Origin: PALSA-607 sp963825425
Lineage (GTDB): Bacteria; Actinomycetota; Actinomycetes; Acidothermales; Acidothermaceae
Assembly (NCBI GenBank): GCA_963825425.1
Contig: CAWGTF010000010.1
Coordinates: 744,001 to 808,000, forward strand
Length of the DNA stretch: 64,000 nt
Direction: 5' to 3'
The position numbers were made by a program, and so were the translations under genes. Under the pieces are notes generated by a model, which ran no database searches, was not told the origin of the DNA, and was given only the letters and a program-made list of their open reading frames with translations. The stretch's first letter is position 1. Each line of letters opens with the position of its first letter. Below, one piece after another: positions 45,266 to 55,663 of this stretch.

Positions 45266-47488
45266 TCAGCTGATGTGCAGATCGAAGGTCGGCTGTTCGT
45301 GCACGGCCGGCTTCCGGCGTCCGCCTGCTGCTTCGTCGAGGGCACGCAACGACGAGCGGACGACGGCCGGATCCGTCGTGAACCAGAACGGCGGCAGCGA
45401 CGCGCGCAGGAAACCCGCGTAGCGGGCGGTCGCCAACCGCGAGTCGAGCACCGCGATGACGCCGCGATCGGTCCGCGAGCGCAACAACCGGCCGGTGCCC
45501 TGCGCCAGTAGCAACGCCGCCTGCGCCGCCGCAACCGCCATGAATCCGTTGCCGCCGGCATCGGCGACCGCCTTCGACCGCGCCGACATCAACGGATCGT
45601 CGGGCCGCGGGAACGGGATCCGGTCGACGACGACGAGCTGGCACGACGCGCCCGGCACGTCGACGCCCTGCCACAACGACAGCGTGCCGAAAAGACACGA
45701 CGTCGGCTCCGCCGCAAACTGACGCACCAGCTCAGCGGTCGAATCTTCACCCTGACAAAGAATGGGGACGTCGACCAGCGTGCGTAGTGCGTCGGCTGCA
45801 TCGACGGCGGCGCGCATCGAGGAGAAGAGCCCGAGCGTGCGACCACCGGCAGCCTCGATCAGCTCGGCCAACTCGGTGAGTGTTTCAGCTGGCGTGCCAT
45901 CGCGACCAGGCGGCGGAAGATGCTTTGCCACATAGAGAATTCCCTGCTTGCCGTGGTCGAACGGCGATCCGGCATCGAGGCCGATCCAGTCGGGGCGACC
46001 CTCGTTGTCCGCACTCGCAGCACGTGGGATGCCGAGCCCGAGCCCATCGGCGACCGGCTCGAAGCGTCCGCCTAGCGTCAACGTCGCCGACGTCAGCACG
46101 ACAGTGCGCTGATCGAACAACGCCTTGCGCAACAACTGCGCAACGTGCAGCGGCGCAACGCGCAACACCACGCCACGTCGATCTTCAGACGCCGTCCAGA
46201 TCACGTCGTCGTCGGAGTCCTTGAGCAGGCGCTCGGCGGTGTCGAACACTGCCTCAACCGCGACCCTGGCCTGGCGTCGAACGACCTCGACGTCGGCATC
46301 GGTCTCGGCCGAAATCTTCGAGCCGGCCTCGGATCTAGCCATGGCCGCCGTCGTCAACCGCGCCGCATCTCGAACCAGTGAGATCACTTCGACAAGCGAG
46401 GTCGGCAGCGGCGACAGCCGGCCAATGGGCGCGGCCGCGAGGATGTCGGACAAAGCGGCGGCCGCCTCGGTGAGTTGAGCCGACTCCTCCGCTGCGAGCC
46501 GATGACAGCGAGCTGCGGCACGTTCGACGATGCCACCGGTCAACTCCTCGGTAGCGACGCCAGTGACGCGGTCGACCAACTCGTGTGCCTCGTCGATCAC
46601 CACAACGTCATGCTCGGGAAGAACATCGACCTCGCTCAGCGCGTCGATCGCGAGCAACGCGTGATTGGTGACGACGACGTCGGCGCGCATCGCCCGCATG
46701 CGCGCGGACTCGGCGAAACAGTCTGCGCCGTAAGGACAATTGGTTGCGCCAAGACACTCACGCGAAGACACCGCGACCTGACTCCACGCTCGCTCGCTGA
46801 CGCCGGGAAGCAGCTCGTCGCGGTCGCCTGTGTCGGTGGTGTTCGCCCATTCGGTGATCCGCACGACGTCGCGACCCAGCGCCGACGTCGGCCCGGTCGC
46901 ACCCGACGCCGCGGGGGATGCATCGTCGAACAGAGCGTCCTGCTCGGCGTCGGGACCGGCGTGGAGGCGTTGCAGGCACAGGTAGTTGCGACGTCCCTTG
47001 AGGATCGCGAAGGTCGGCGCGACAGGCAACGCGGGTGCGAGCGATTCGGCAAGCCGCGGCAGGTCGCGTTCGATCAGCTGCCGTTGCAGCGCGATGGTGG
47101 CAGTCGCGACCACGACCGGTCCGCGCGACGGCGGCAACTCGTCAGGCTTCGCACGCCCGCCAGACGGACTGCGCTCGTCCGACGGACCGCGTGCGTCGGA
47201 CGGACCGCGTGCGTCGGACGGACCGTGCCCCTCGTCGTCCGCCTCGTTCTCGATCTTCGGTTTGCGGGCTGGCGCATCAGCTGCGAGCGCGTGGCGAATC
47301 GCAGGCACGAGGTAGGCGAGGCTCTTGCCGGTGCCGGTGCCCGCCTGAACGAGCAGATGGTCGCCCGAGACCATCGCGTGCTCGACGGCGCGTGCCATCG
47401 TCAGCTGGCCGTCGCGCGGCTCGCCACCGATCCCGGCGACCGCGAGGGCGAGCAGTTCCTCGACGCCGGGAATCTTCGGTGCAGCCAC
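45266..47488 (-). CDS. DinG/XPD-type ATP-dependent helicase with Fe-S cluster
   Basis: 740 residues from GTG 47488. Walker A QAGTGTGKS (about 48-56), the DEAH box VVIDEAHELVDRVTG, late motifs FGTLSLWQGVDVPGASCQ and the arginine-finger motif QGTGRLLRSRTDRG define superfamily 2 XPD/DinG helicases. Four Cys (RRNYLCLQ, SSRECLGATNC, GADCF) should hold a 4Fe-4S cluster. There is no N-terminal exonuclease domain, unlike some firmicute DinG. A run of GPSDAR repeats (about residues 88-110) is inserted between motifs I and Ia. It unwinds DNA 5'-3', and DinG relatives remove R-loops. lexA lies nearby, as in other actinobacteria. Confidence 0.9.
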   Translation of the reverse strand: MAAPKIPGVEELLALAVAGIGGEPRDGQLTMARAVEHAMVSGDHLLVQAGTGTGKSLAYLVPAIRHALAADAPARKPKIENEADDEGHGPSDARGPSDARGPSDERSPSGGRAKPDELPPSRGPVVVATATIALQRQLIERDLPRLAESLAPALPVAPTFAILKGRRNYLCLQRLHAGPDAEQDALFDDASPAASGATGPTSALGRDVVRITEWANTTDTGDRDELLPGVSERAWSQVAVSSRECLGATNCPYGADCFAESARMRAMRADVVVTNHALLAIDALSEVDVLPEHDVVVIDEAHELVDRVTGVATEELTGGIVERAAARCHRLAAEESAQLTEAAAALSDILAAAPIGRLSPLPTSLVEVISLVRDAARLTTAAMARSEAGSKISAETDADVEVVRRQARVAVEAVFDTAERLLKDSDDDVIWTASEDRRGVVLRVAPLHVAQLLRKALFDQRTVVLTSATLTLGGRFEPVADGLGLGIPRAASADNEGRPDWIGLDAGSPFDHGKQGILYVAKHLPPPGRDGTPAETLTELAELIEAAGGRTLGLFSSMRAAVDAADALRTLVDVPILCQGEDSTAELVRQFAAEPTSCLFGTLSLWQGVDVPGASCQLVVVDRIPFPRPDDPLMSARSKAVADAGGNGFMAVAAAQAALLLAQGTGRLLRSRTDRGVIAVLDSRLATARYAGFLRASLPPFWFTTDPAVVRSSLRALDEAAGGRRKPAVHEQPTFDLHIS
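47160..47228. repeat. 18-base coding repeat in the helicase gene
   Basis: GGACCGCGTGCGTCGGAC is repeated in tandem, about two exact copies plus diverged ends, encoding GPSDAR-GPSDAR-GPSDER. It falls in a surface insertion after Walker A. Confidence 0.75.
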
Positions 47489-47598
47489 GGCTCGAAGGGT
47501 AGCTGGCGTAACTGGTTCGACGGCGGCGCGCACCCACAGCCCGCGTAGAGTCGCTGGAGTACTCGAGACCTGGACCGCCTTGGGCTGGAGGTCACGGC

Positions 47599-48917
47599 AT
47601 GGGCGACGTTTTGGGTCATGAGCCTGCGCAGTGGCCTCGACCGTCACGGTGGCTGGTGATCGCGGTGGCCGTGGCGGCTGTACTCGCCGGCGTGACGTGG
47701 CGGGCGGTGGCAGATAGCAAGCCGCATCCTGCGGGCAAGCCGTCAGCTAGCGCCGACGAGTGCGCCGGCGTCCTCGCCTGTTGCCCCGACGGTGAGCTCC
47801 GAGCGCCGCCCGCGCCGGCGAGCTTCCCGCCCGAGCCGGTGGCCGCGAGTACGTTCGTGGCGACCTTCTCGCCGCCGCCCACCGCTGCCCGCGCCGACGC
47901 TGACAGGTCCGGCTCCCACAAACACCGGTGTCCGGTTGCTCGTCACATCCAATGCTGCGACTGCCGCGGTCGGGATCTTTGCTCTCGACGCTGGAGCGAT
48001 TTCACCCGTGCGCGGATTTCCGGCGGGAGGGTGTCAGGCGGGCATCTCTTTTCGGATAACTGGCACTGAGAAATGGGCGGTGGTCTGGCAACCCGCCGAC
48101 AACGCGTCGGCGCCGTGCGGCATCAACCGCCGGCCGCCGCCTCTACATCGTCGACGCGGCCACCTCGAGCGCCCACCTGATCGGGTTGGTTGAGGGAGTC
48201 GTTCCAGCCGATGGAGGCTCGCTGTGGACCGTCACAGGTATCGAGACGCCACCCGCGCAGCAACTCTCGGTCGCCGAACATGTGCAACGGATCAGTCTGT
48301 CCGGTGCAGCTCTCAGCCGCGTGTACGCCGCGCCTGTGGGATGGACAGTGATCAGGGGCCTGACTCCTGACCTGCTGCTGCTCGCCCTGAGACCAGCAGA
48401 CCGGACTGGACAACTGGGAGGCTGTGGCAGCCCAGCACGGGAACGGTTCTCGGCCAATACGAGCGGGTGCTCGCCGCGAACGCCAACGTCGTGGTGTGGG
48501 TGAACAACACCTGTGAGCCGGACAACTGCAACGTTCACTTGACCGCGCCGACGGGTGGCACTGACCGGACGGTCTACCTCCCGGCGGGCGCTTACGCCTA
48601 TGACGGATCGCTCAGCGACGACGGCGCCTACCTCGCGTTGTCACTGAGTACCGGGAGGGACGCCCAGGGGGCCACCGATCAGGACACCGGCTTCCTGGTC
48701 GACATCTCTTCGCGAGCCGTTCACCAAATCCAGCAGACCAAGATCCCGGCCGGTGAAACGGGAAGCCTGTCACTGAACTGGGCGCCACACGGATGGCTAA
48801 TCGTCAGCACGCCCAGGCCCCCCAGGGACCAGCCAACTTGCGGCATACAACCCAACGACCGGCAGCTTCGTGGTCTCGCGACATGTTCCGCCGGCCGACG
48901 AATTTGCGGTCTTCTAA
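47599..48917 (+). CDS. Membrane-anchored, possibly beta-propeller protein, several frameshifts
   Basis: The start MGDVLGHEPAQWPRPSRWLV leads into one membrane helix (WLVIAVAVAAVLAGVTW), then a Pro/Ala linker. Segments in successive frames, joined near 47890, 48110, 48370 and 48840, read VTSNAATAAVGIFALDAGAI, LDAATSSAHLIGLVEGVVPA-like text, AVGWTVIRGLTPDLLLLAL-like text, and AYAYDGSLSDDGAYLALSLS. The end AAYNPTTGSFVVSRHVPPAD and stop at 48915 is in a third frame. The pattern of short beta blades suggests a WD40/TolB-like exterior domain of about 400 residues. Function unknown; divergent from the helicase. Confidence 0.65.
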
Positions 48918-49029
48918 AGAACATTGCCGCGCGCGGTTGAGTGCGTTTCGTTCGGCCGGCGATCTGGCGCACACTGGACTTTTAGTTGGGCGTCAAGACT
49001 CGCAGCGGGTTATGTATGGAGTGCGCCCG

Positions 49030-49963
49030 TCAGGCGAACGTCGTGGGGTCACCGATCGGCCATGCCACGCCGGCGCCACGGTCCATTCCCGCGATGGCAG
49101 CCATGTCTTCGTCGTCGAGGGCGAACGAGAACAGGTCGGCGTTGCGCCGGATGCGCTCGGGGTTGGTGCTCTTCGGGAGGACGGCGAAACCCTGTTGCAC
49201 GCCCCACCGCAGCAGCACCTGTGCCTCGGTGACGCCGTACTTCGCCGCCATCACGGCGAACGGAGAGTCGGCCGCCTCGCTGGCTGCCTGCATCTCGCGG
49301 GTCTTGGCACTGTCGTGTCCGGCAGCGGTTCGCCAGGTCGAGAGCGGCACCAGGCTGCTGTAGGCGATCGGCGTGATGCCGGTGGCCCGGAGGTAGTTCA
49401 CGAGCTCCTGCTTTTGCGACCAGGGATGGAGCTCGATCTGGTTCGCGTCGGGCCGCGGCAGACCCGCCGCGAGCAGCTCCTCGATGTGGACCTGGCTGAA
49501 GTTGCTCACGCCGATGGCGCGGGTCTTGCCCTGCTCGCGCAGATCGACGAGTGCGCGCCACTGATCGACGCGCTCCGCCGGCGTCAAGGGTGCGTGGATG
49601 AGGTAGAGGTCGACGTGATCGAGCCCGAGGCGCTTCAGGCTGGCATCAAGGGCTGCGATCGTCGTCTGGTACGTCTTCGCCGGCGTGCCCCAGGCCGGGT
49701 TGCCGGGGAACAGCTTGGTCGTGACGAAGAGCTCGTCGCGGCGCAGACCTGCATCGCAGCGCGGCGTTGATGGCGCGGCCGACGCCTGTCTCGTTCTCGT
49801 AGACCTCGGCGGTATCGACGTGCCGGTATCCGGCATCAAGTGCGGCGGTGACGGCATCCGTTACCTCGTCGTCGCTGATGAGATACGTGCCGAAGCCAAC
49901 GGCCGGGAGGTGGACGCCGTCGGCGATCGTGATCACGGGGGTCGTGCTGAGCTGCTCGGTCAT
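49030..49963 (-). CDS. Aldo/keto reductase (2,5-diketo-D-gluconate reductase type), one frameshift
   Basis: The ATG at 49963 gives MTEQLSTTPVITIADGVHLP, AVGFGTYLISDDEV and DAGYRHVDTAEVYENETGVG (catalytic Asp and Tyr). A shift near 49755 leads to RRDELFVTTKLFPGNPAWG (catalytic Lys), VDLYLIHAPLTPAERVDQW (catalytic His), GKTRAIGVSNFSQVHIEELL, PDANQIELHPWSQKQELVNY and PKSTNPERIRRNADLF. About 275-280 residues, NADPH-dependent. It is divergent from an AraC regulator that probably controls it. Confidence 0.88.
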
Positions 49964-50100
49964 GGCGGATCCTTCGGTTTGTGGCGAGGACCTCATCGTG
50001 TCCGGCGATGCCGTTTCTTGGCTCTACCGATTCTCCGAAAGATCTGCCTGATCCTCCGACGAGTCCGAGCCCCGCCTCTACAGACCACCCGCGCTCGCGT

Positions 50101-51018
50101 ATGCTCAGATACGTGAGCACCCGGGACGACGCTCTGACGGACCTGGCGATACGCGTCAGTGCGCACACCAACGCTGCATCAGAATACGGCCAGATTGTGC
50201 CCACCTGCATCGACGCTCTCACCATGATGAGGGCCGATCGTCCGACGCAGATCGATCCCACCTGCTACGAGCCGGTGATCTGCCTGATCCTCCAGGGGAG
50301 CAAGAAGATCGAGTTCGGATCACACACGGTTCGGGCACGTCGAGGTCAGTCCATCATCGTGAGCCACGACCTCCCCATCCGCACGCGCATCGTCGAAGCC
50401 TCCACCGCACGGCCTTACCTGGTCGTGGTCGTGCGGCTCGACGCCGCAACCATTCGGAGCCTCGCCGACGGGGTCGAGGACACCGAACTCGCGAGCCTCG
50501 ACCAGGTGGCGCTCGAGGTGAGCACCGCGGGCATCGAGATCGTGGAGACCCTGCGGCGACTGGTGGCGCTCATCGACACCCCGGCCGACGCGAAGGTGCT
50601 CGCCCCGCTCGTACTGAGGGAGCTGCACTACCGGCTTCTGCAGGCAGATCACGGCACCATGCTGCGCCAGCTGTTACGCCGCGACAGCCATGCCAGTCGC
50701 ATCGCCAAGGCCATCGCGAAGATCCGTGACGACCTCGCCGAGCCACTGTCCGTCCCCGAGCTGGCCCGAGTCGCCACGATGAGCGCGTCGACCTTCCACC
50801 AGCACTTCAAGGAAGTGACGGCGACGACACCGCTGCAGTACCAGAAGAGTCTGCGGCTGCTGGAGGCGCGCCGCCGCATCCGAGACGAGGGCCGGTCGGT
50901 GACCGAAGCGGCCTTCGAGGTTGGCTACAACAGTTCGACCCAGTTCAGCCGCGAGTACGCCCGCACATTCGGAGTCGCCCCGCGCGAGCACCGGGCGAGC
51001 CACGCGGTCACCAGCTGA
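50101..51018 (+). CDS. AraC-family regulator with AraC_N cupin sensor
   Basis: 305 residues from ATG 50101, or from GTG 50113. The sensor half (about 15-170) has PVICLILQGSKKIEFGSHTV and GQSIIVSHDLPIRTRIVEAS, the CMD8-like AraC_N domain. The DNA-binding half (about 205-300) has LSVPELARVATMSASTFHQH, TTPLQYQKSLRLLEARRRIR and SVTEAAFEVGYNSSTQFSRE. Relatives next to short-chain or aldo/keto reductases activate them in response to aldehydes. Here it is divergent from an aldo/keto reductase. Confidence 0.88.
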   Translation: MLRYVSTRDDALTDLAIRVSAHTNAASEYGQIVPTCIDALTMMRADRPTQIDPTCYEPVICLILQGSKKIEFGSHTVRARRGQSIIVSHDLPIRTRIVEASTARPYLVVVVRLDAATIRSLADGVEDTELASLDQVALEVSTAGIEIVETLRRLVALIDTPADAKVLAPLVLRELHYRLLQADHGTMLRQLLRRDSHASRIAKAIAKIRDDLAEPLSVPELARVATMSASTFHQHFKEVTATTPLQYQKSLRLLEARRRIRDEGRSVTEAAFEVGYNSSTQFSREYARTFGVAPREHRASHAVTS

Positions 51019-51056
51019 GCCGCAACCCAACACACACGCGCTAAGCAATCGCGGCG

Positions 51057-51581
51057 CTAGGTCACCGTGACCTGAACCAGCGGACACGACATCGCCTGCG
51101 TGCCATTCACGGGAACACAGAACCAGTTGTGCACGATGACCGTGGCAACGCCAGGCTGGCGCGCGGTCAGCAGCGACCCCTGCACGTCGAGAACTGCTGC
51201 GGGCGACGATGTGACGAACGTTTGGTCCGCCAGCCCGGACAGCAGAATCTGGCCGCCGACCTGGACCCGAATCATGGAGGTGCCATCGGCCATCCCTGCG
51301 CAGTCCAACAGTGGCGCCGTACCTGCTGGCGTCGTCGCGGTAATCAGGTAGTTGCCGCACGTCGTGGTGCCGGTCGGTATGGACGGCGCCAACGTTGGCG
51401 TAAGTGCCACCGGCAGTGATGCCCTCGAAGCGATAACGCTTTGAGTCGGGCTCACATGTGGCGGACCACCCGAGTGTGGAGAGGCGCTGCACGAGCTGAT
51501 CGACAACGAGAGGGAGATCGAGACGAGGGCGGCGAAGGCGCACACCGGGCGGCCGAGGAAACGGTCAAGGCGAGCGGTCAC
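51057..51581 (-). CDS. Secreted lipoprotein
   Basis: 174 residues. The signal peptide PVCAFAALVSISLSLSIS ends in the lipobox SISSC (Cys about 31). A Ser/Pro linker is followed by a beta-rich part: CGNYLITATTPAGTAPLLDC, MIRVQVGGQILLSGLADQTF and GVATVIVHNWFCVPVNGTQA. Four Cys could form two disulfides. The fold resembles an Ig-like or DUF-type exterior domain. It follows the BNR-DUF4232 gene on the same strand (59 bases), so the two may be cotranscribed. Function unknown. Confidence 0.7.
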   Translation of the reverse strand: MTARLDRFLGRPVCAFAALVSISLSLSISSCSASPHSGGPPHVSPTQSVIASRASLPVALTPTLAPSIPTGTTTCGNYLITATTPAGTAPLLDCAGMADGTSMIRVQVGGQILLSGLADQTFVTSSPAAVLDVQGSLLTARQPGVATVIVHNWFCVPVNGTQAMSCPLVQVTVT

Positions 51582-51640
51582 GGCAGAAGCCTTTCATCCG
51601 CACGCGCCTGTACGTGGCCGCGCACGGTGCTGGTCTGCGA

Positions 51641-53406
51641 CTAGAACGCGCCGCCGGTGGGGCCGAGGACGACAGGGGTGATGGCGAGACCCTCGCATGA
51701 TGGGAAGTCGACGGACAGTTTGGTCGGTGTGCTCGTACCGGGTGGTGTGACGAGGATTGCTGCGTAGTCCGGCGGGCATGTGGTCTGGCCGTTGACAGGT
51801 TGTGCAGTGCCGCCGATGAGTGCCGACGCCTGCGCGCCGCTCGCCAGGGTGACTCGTGCGGGAACGCCGTCGGGTGCGCCGCCGGTGTACACCTGCGGGG
51901 TGCGGTACGCCTGCACGAGCTGGTGCCCTTGTGCGTCGAGTCCTGCTACGCCGGGGTAGCCGTACAGGGTGCACGGCGTCGGACTGGTGTTGGTGAAGAT
52001 GACGGCGATTGCGGGTTGGTTCATCGCCTGCCCGCGTGCCCCCAGCGCGGCCGCCAGCTGCGCCGATGAGCAGGCCCGGGTTGCAGCCGATGCCGCGGTT
52101 GTCATGGCCAGGCTGGTAAAGGTGATCGTGCGCCAACTTCGGCCCGCATTGGTGGTGAGGTACATGTGGCGAGGGTCTGTGTCGTAGGGGCCGTAGGGGT
52201 CGAAGATCCACGCGTTGTTGGCAAGTGCGGCGAACGCGGTCGGCGGCCCAAAGGCCTGGTTGAACAGGTCGGGCAGCATGACCTGCCAGCTCCGGCCGCC
52301 GTCGGCGGTGTGAAGCACGTTGCCGCGATCCCCGTAGCGCCACGCGACATCGGTGTTGACCGCGGTGATCTGGCTTGAGTAGCCATCCGATTCCAGTGGC
52401 AGCGGGCCGCCCCAGTGTGCGCCGGAGTCGGTGCTGCGCCACAGCTGCTTTTGTTGCATGCCGGCACCTGACTCACGAGCGCAGACGGCCCACAGCATCG
52501 TCGAGCTGCCTGCGCTGACGTCGACCGTGTCGTCGTAGCCGTTCTTGCACGGGAAGGTCGCCTGCGTCCAGCTCGCGCCTGCGTTGTGGGTGACTTGCAG
52601 ATTGTCGAACCCGATCAGATACGCGGTGTGCGGCGTCGGGTCGCAGCAGTTGCGTTGGCACGCCGACTTTGCTCACTCCCGGAGGTGGCGCGATCGGCGC
52701 CGGCTGTTTCGGCAACGCGCGAACCTGGCCCTGTGCATCCACGGTTTCCAAGTCCCACCCAGTGCACCCGTCGCCACCGCAGCCGTGCCACACCGCCAAC
52801 CACACGCCGTCGCTGACAGCGGCAGCCGCGGCGACTTGACCATTGACAGGCAGCTGTCGCCAGGTGCGCCCGCCGTCGCGTGTTTGGTACAGGTCCGGGC
52901 CGTAGGCGTAGCCGTCATCAGCGTTGCTGAACACCAGGTTGTTCGGGCCGAAGGTGTTCGCGGGCGGATCCGAGGTCGACCACGACACAGCCGTCAAGAC
53001 AACCGCCGCGGACCAGCTCAGACCACCGTCGTCGCTGAGCTCCGTGTACACCTGGCAGCGTCCTGGTATCGACGGGCAGTCCAATGCGAGCAACACGCCG
53101 TGGCTGGTCGTTGGGAACGCGATCACGCGAGGACCGCGATACGAGTTCTCCGTCGAAGTGCCCAAAGGTTCACGGAGCTTGAGAAGATCCGGCATTCACG
53201 CCAGTAGGTGACGAGAGCGGGCCACTGGTGGTCGATTCCAACGCGGACGCGGGCGACGCCGCGGGCGGGGTCAACGAAGCTGTCACGAGCGGTCGCGCGG
53301 AGGTCACGGGTCCAGATGAAGTGGCCCCGGACCTGCCTGTGCACCCTGCGATGACCAGCGCCAGCCCAACGAACAACGCTGTCGAACCAACCGACCGCAC
53401 AGGCAC
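51641..53406 (-). CDS. BNR-repeat lipoprotein with C-terminal DUF4232 domain, several frameshifts
   Basis: A GTG at 53406 opens the signal peptide STALFVGLALVIAGC (lipobox VIAGC). After a shift near 53175 come Asp-box blades: YTELSDDGGLSWSAAVVLT, YQTRDGGRTWRQLPVNGQVA; then, past shifts near 52660 and 52500, LWRSTDSGAHWGGPLPLE, LHTADGGRSWQVMLPDLF and YLTTNAGRSWRTITFT. The C-terminal 130 residues are DUF4232-like: CSSAQLAAALGARG, AIAVIFTNTSPTPCTLYGYP and CEGLAITPVVLG. Whole protein about 585 residues. Beta propeller plus DUF4232 suggests an exterior glycan- or cell-wall-binding sensor; no catalytic residues are visible. Confidence 0.72.
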
Positions 53407-53525
53407 CGCCCCTCGTCACGACAACGACGCACAGGAACCCAGAACCGTTGCACCGCCTCGCATGCGCAACGTCCCGACGCAACCGCGATCGTCAAGGACA
53501 CTGCGGCCGGGATAGGCCGCGCGCG

Positions 53526-53995
53526 TCATCGCGGCCGAAGGCGAACGTTCAGCTGACGCGCACGGCGGCAAGAGCGGGCGTTGCATCGTCGATCGTCATC
53601 TCTGCGGGCGGGAGAAACCAGGCCATCCGAGGACAACCTCCCCGGACACCACCTGGGGAAACGCGGTCCAGATGCTGTCCCCCGGTCATCGAGGACATGC
53701 CCGTCGCTGTCCGCGAGGGCTTCGACCAGACGCTTGACTATCGCGTCGCCGGGGAGGTGGCTGGAAACGTCGGCAACGACCGCCCAACTCTGGGCGGTTC
53801 CATCTGCCGCTCGGGCTAGTGCTCGTTGGAGCTCCTCCTCCCAGTCGTCATAGAGCCCGCCGTCACGATCCACAAGACGTCTACATAGCGCTGCTTCAAG
53901 TACGACTCATCGAGATTTCCTGGACCCGCGAGGTCGTCGAGGCGTCGGGTGATCTCCTCGCGAGCGAGTCGCGGGAAGAGAAACACGGTTCTCAC
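53526..53995 (-). CDS. Small protein of unknown function, one frameshift
   Basis: A GTG at 53995 preceded by GGGAGG starts VRTVFLFPRLAREEITRRLD, then PGNLDESYLKQRYVD. Deleting one base near 53875 continues LVDRDGGLYDDWEEELQRAL, SWAVVADVSSHLPGDAIVKR and EALADSDGHVLDDRG. The last 40 residues are Arg-rich and may be out of frame. Amphipathic helices and an acidic middle are evident; no family recognised. Good ribosome site and coherent text argue for a real gene. Confidence 0.5.
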
Positions 53996-54072
53996 CAGGT
54001 GCCTCCCTTCACACCAGAGACAGCCTGTCAGAATGAGCGTTCAACGCGCTGTCATCAGTACGGTTGAGTGCG

Positions 54073-54766
54073 TCACGTTATGCGTGGTGTCTGCGGCCCG
54101 ACCGTACGAACGGGCGTCGATGTCGGTGCGGAGCGTGCTGGTGCAACCTGTGCGCGGTCTCGGATACCGCGCAGCATTTTCTGGCTCATCAGGAAGCTGA
54201 TCAGCTGGACCGGCTCGACGAGCAGGGGGGCCCACGGGCGGGTGTATCGGTAGCGCTCGCGCACGATGAGCCTGCTTGTTTCGGTCGGCTGGTCGTTTAC
54301 GACGAAGGCCCATGTGAAGTCATAGGGCGCGGCCTTACCGGCCATCGGGGCGGCGCCTCGCAGGACGAGGGCTCGCCCCGCCTCGACGAAGGCCACCGTG
54401 AGGCCGACACCGGGAGCGAGGGCCACGTCAGTGCCCACGTCGATGGATTGCCACTCAGGGAGGATGTGATCAGCGCTGTGGATATTGCATCCGGCCAGGT
54501 TCTCCAGGAAATCGTAGCTGTAGAAGCCGCCACGTCCCTGTCCCAGCTGAGCCAGCCATGGCCAGACGTCATCGGCTGGCCGAAGGACGGTGATCGCTCG
54601 GGTGGCGGTCACGTTCGCCACAGGTAGGAACTCGTCCCCCTGTAAGTCCCTCGCTGTTTCCTCGTCGGTGGCGCCCCACCGCAGGTAGCGGCTACGTGCT
54701 GACGGTCGCCGCGACGATGGTGGCCGCGATCAGTGCAGAGGTAACGGGTGCTGTACGAGACCGCAT
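54073..54766 (-). CDS. SRPBCC-fold membrane-anchored protein, one frameshift
   Basis: The ATG at 54766 follows AGGAG and gives MRSRTAPVTSALIAATIVAA, a signal anchor. A one-base shift near 54697 leads to RYLRWGATDEETARDLQGDE, then ATRAITVLRPADDVWPWLAQ, GRGGFYSYDFLENLAGCNIH, HILPEWQSIDVGTDVALAPG and LIVRERYRYTRPWAPLLVEP. These are typical of SRPBCC (START-like) proteins of about 225 residues with PADDVWPWLAQLGQGRGGFYSYD-type text. Such proteins bind hydrophobic ligands. It is last in the run starting with DUF4342 at 57.56 kb, 49 bases after the DUF6544-like gene. Confidence 0.75.
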
Positions 54767-54815
54767 TTGTTCTCCTGAGCCTATCCGCGGAAATGGTTCC
54801 GGCGCGGCTGCCGGT

Positions 54816-55663
54816 TCACGATCGTGGCGGGATGTTCAACGTCAGGCTGTCTGGCGCGAATCCGCCTTTGATGTAGGGCAGGTCGCCGTCGGGGAGGCGC
54901 CAGACCGCGCTGGCTTGGGCCGGGGATAACCCGGCCGTCGATCGAATGCCAGTTCTGCAACCGGCGTGCGCCATTCGGCACGCACCAAACCGGAGGGCAG
55001 GTCAGCGAAGCGGTCGGTGGTGGAGAAGTCGAACGGGGCGCCGGTGTCGTCTATGTACACGCGACCGGTGACGCTGCGACCGGCGTCGACGAGGGTGACA
55101 TCGAAGCTGTGGTCATCTACTTCGGTCCACGTCGGTGCTCGGCATGAGCAGCATGGACGGCGCGAGCATGATTGCGTCGTTGAGATAGGTCGTCAGCTCG
55201 CCGATGTCGAACTCCGGGCCGTGGCCATCGACAACTGTGAAGTGATTGAATAGCTTGCCGGTCATCCGACCGTGACCGGCAAGGTAGGTGTCGCGGCCGT
55301 ACATCGCGATGACGCCGGCGAAGCGAATGCGCATCACGAACACGCCGCCGATCCCAACAGCGGAGTTGTATTGCCACGCCTGGGCCGGCATCCAGCCCAG
55401 GCCACGACGGAGCCAGATAACTTGCCGCGGAAGCGAACCCGGAACGACCAAACCTGCGGTTGCCCAACGACGCCCATGAAGTGCAGGTACCTGCGGACGA
55501 TCGACGGCAGATGAGCCATCTCGTCCGCTGTTACGACCCGCTCGTCACCCGGCTCGCTCGACAGCTCAGCGGTCGCCACCGCCTCAGTGAATCGACGACC
55601 CAGCCCATCTTGAGGAACCAGCGTCTTGACGGTCGTTCGGCTGGCAAGGTCGGGCCTAGACAT
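54816..55663 (-). CDS. DUF6544/DUF6920-like protein, several frameshifts
   Basis: Starts MSRPDLASRTTVKTLVPQDG at 55663. TADEMAHLPSIVRRYLHFMG and QVWSFRVRFRGKLSG lead, after a shift near 55400, into MPAQAWQYNSAVGIGGVFVM, YGRDTYLAGHGRMTGKLFNH and GELTTYLNDAIMLAPSMLL. Shifts near 55130 and 54960 then give VYIDDTGAPFDFSTTDRFAD and the end LPDGDLPYIKGGFAPDSLTL. These are features of a widespread uncharacterised family (LP..VRRYL... and the C-terminal ID..G....F...R). About 280 residues. It overlaps the membrane-protein gene by eight bases. Confidence 0.7.

Noticed and set aside
46475..47548. Plus-strand 357-residue frame opposite the helicase
   Set aside because: No domain text; it is the antisense of conserved helicase codons.
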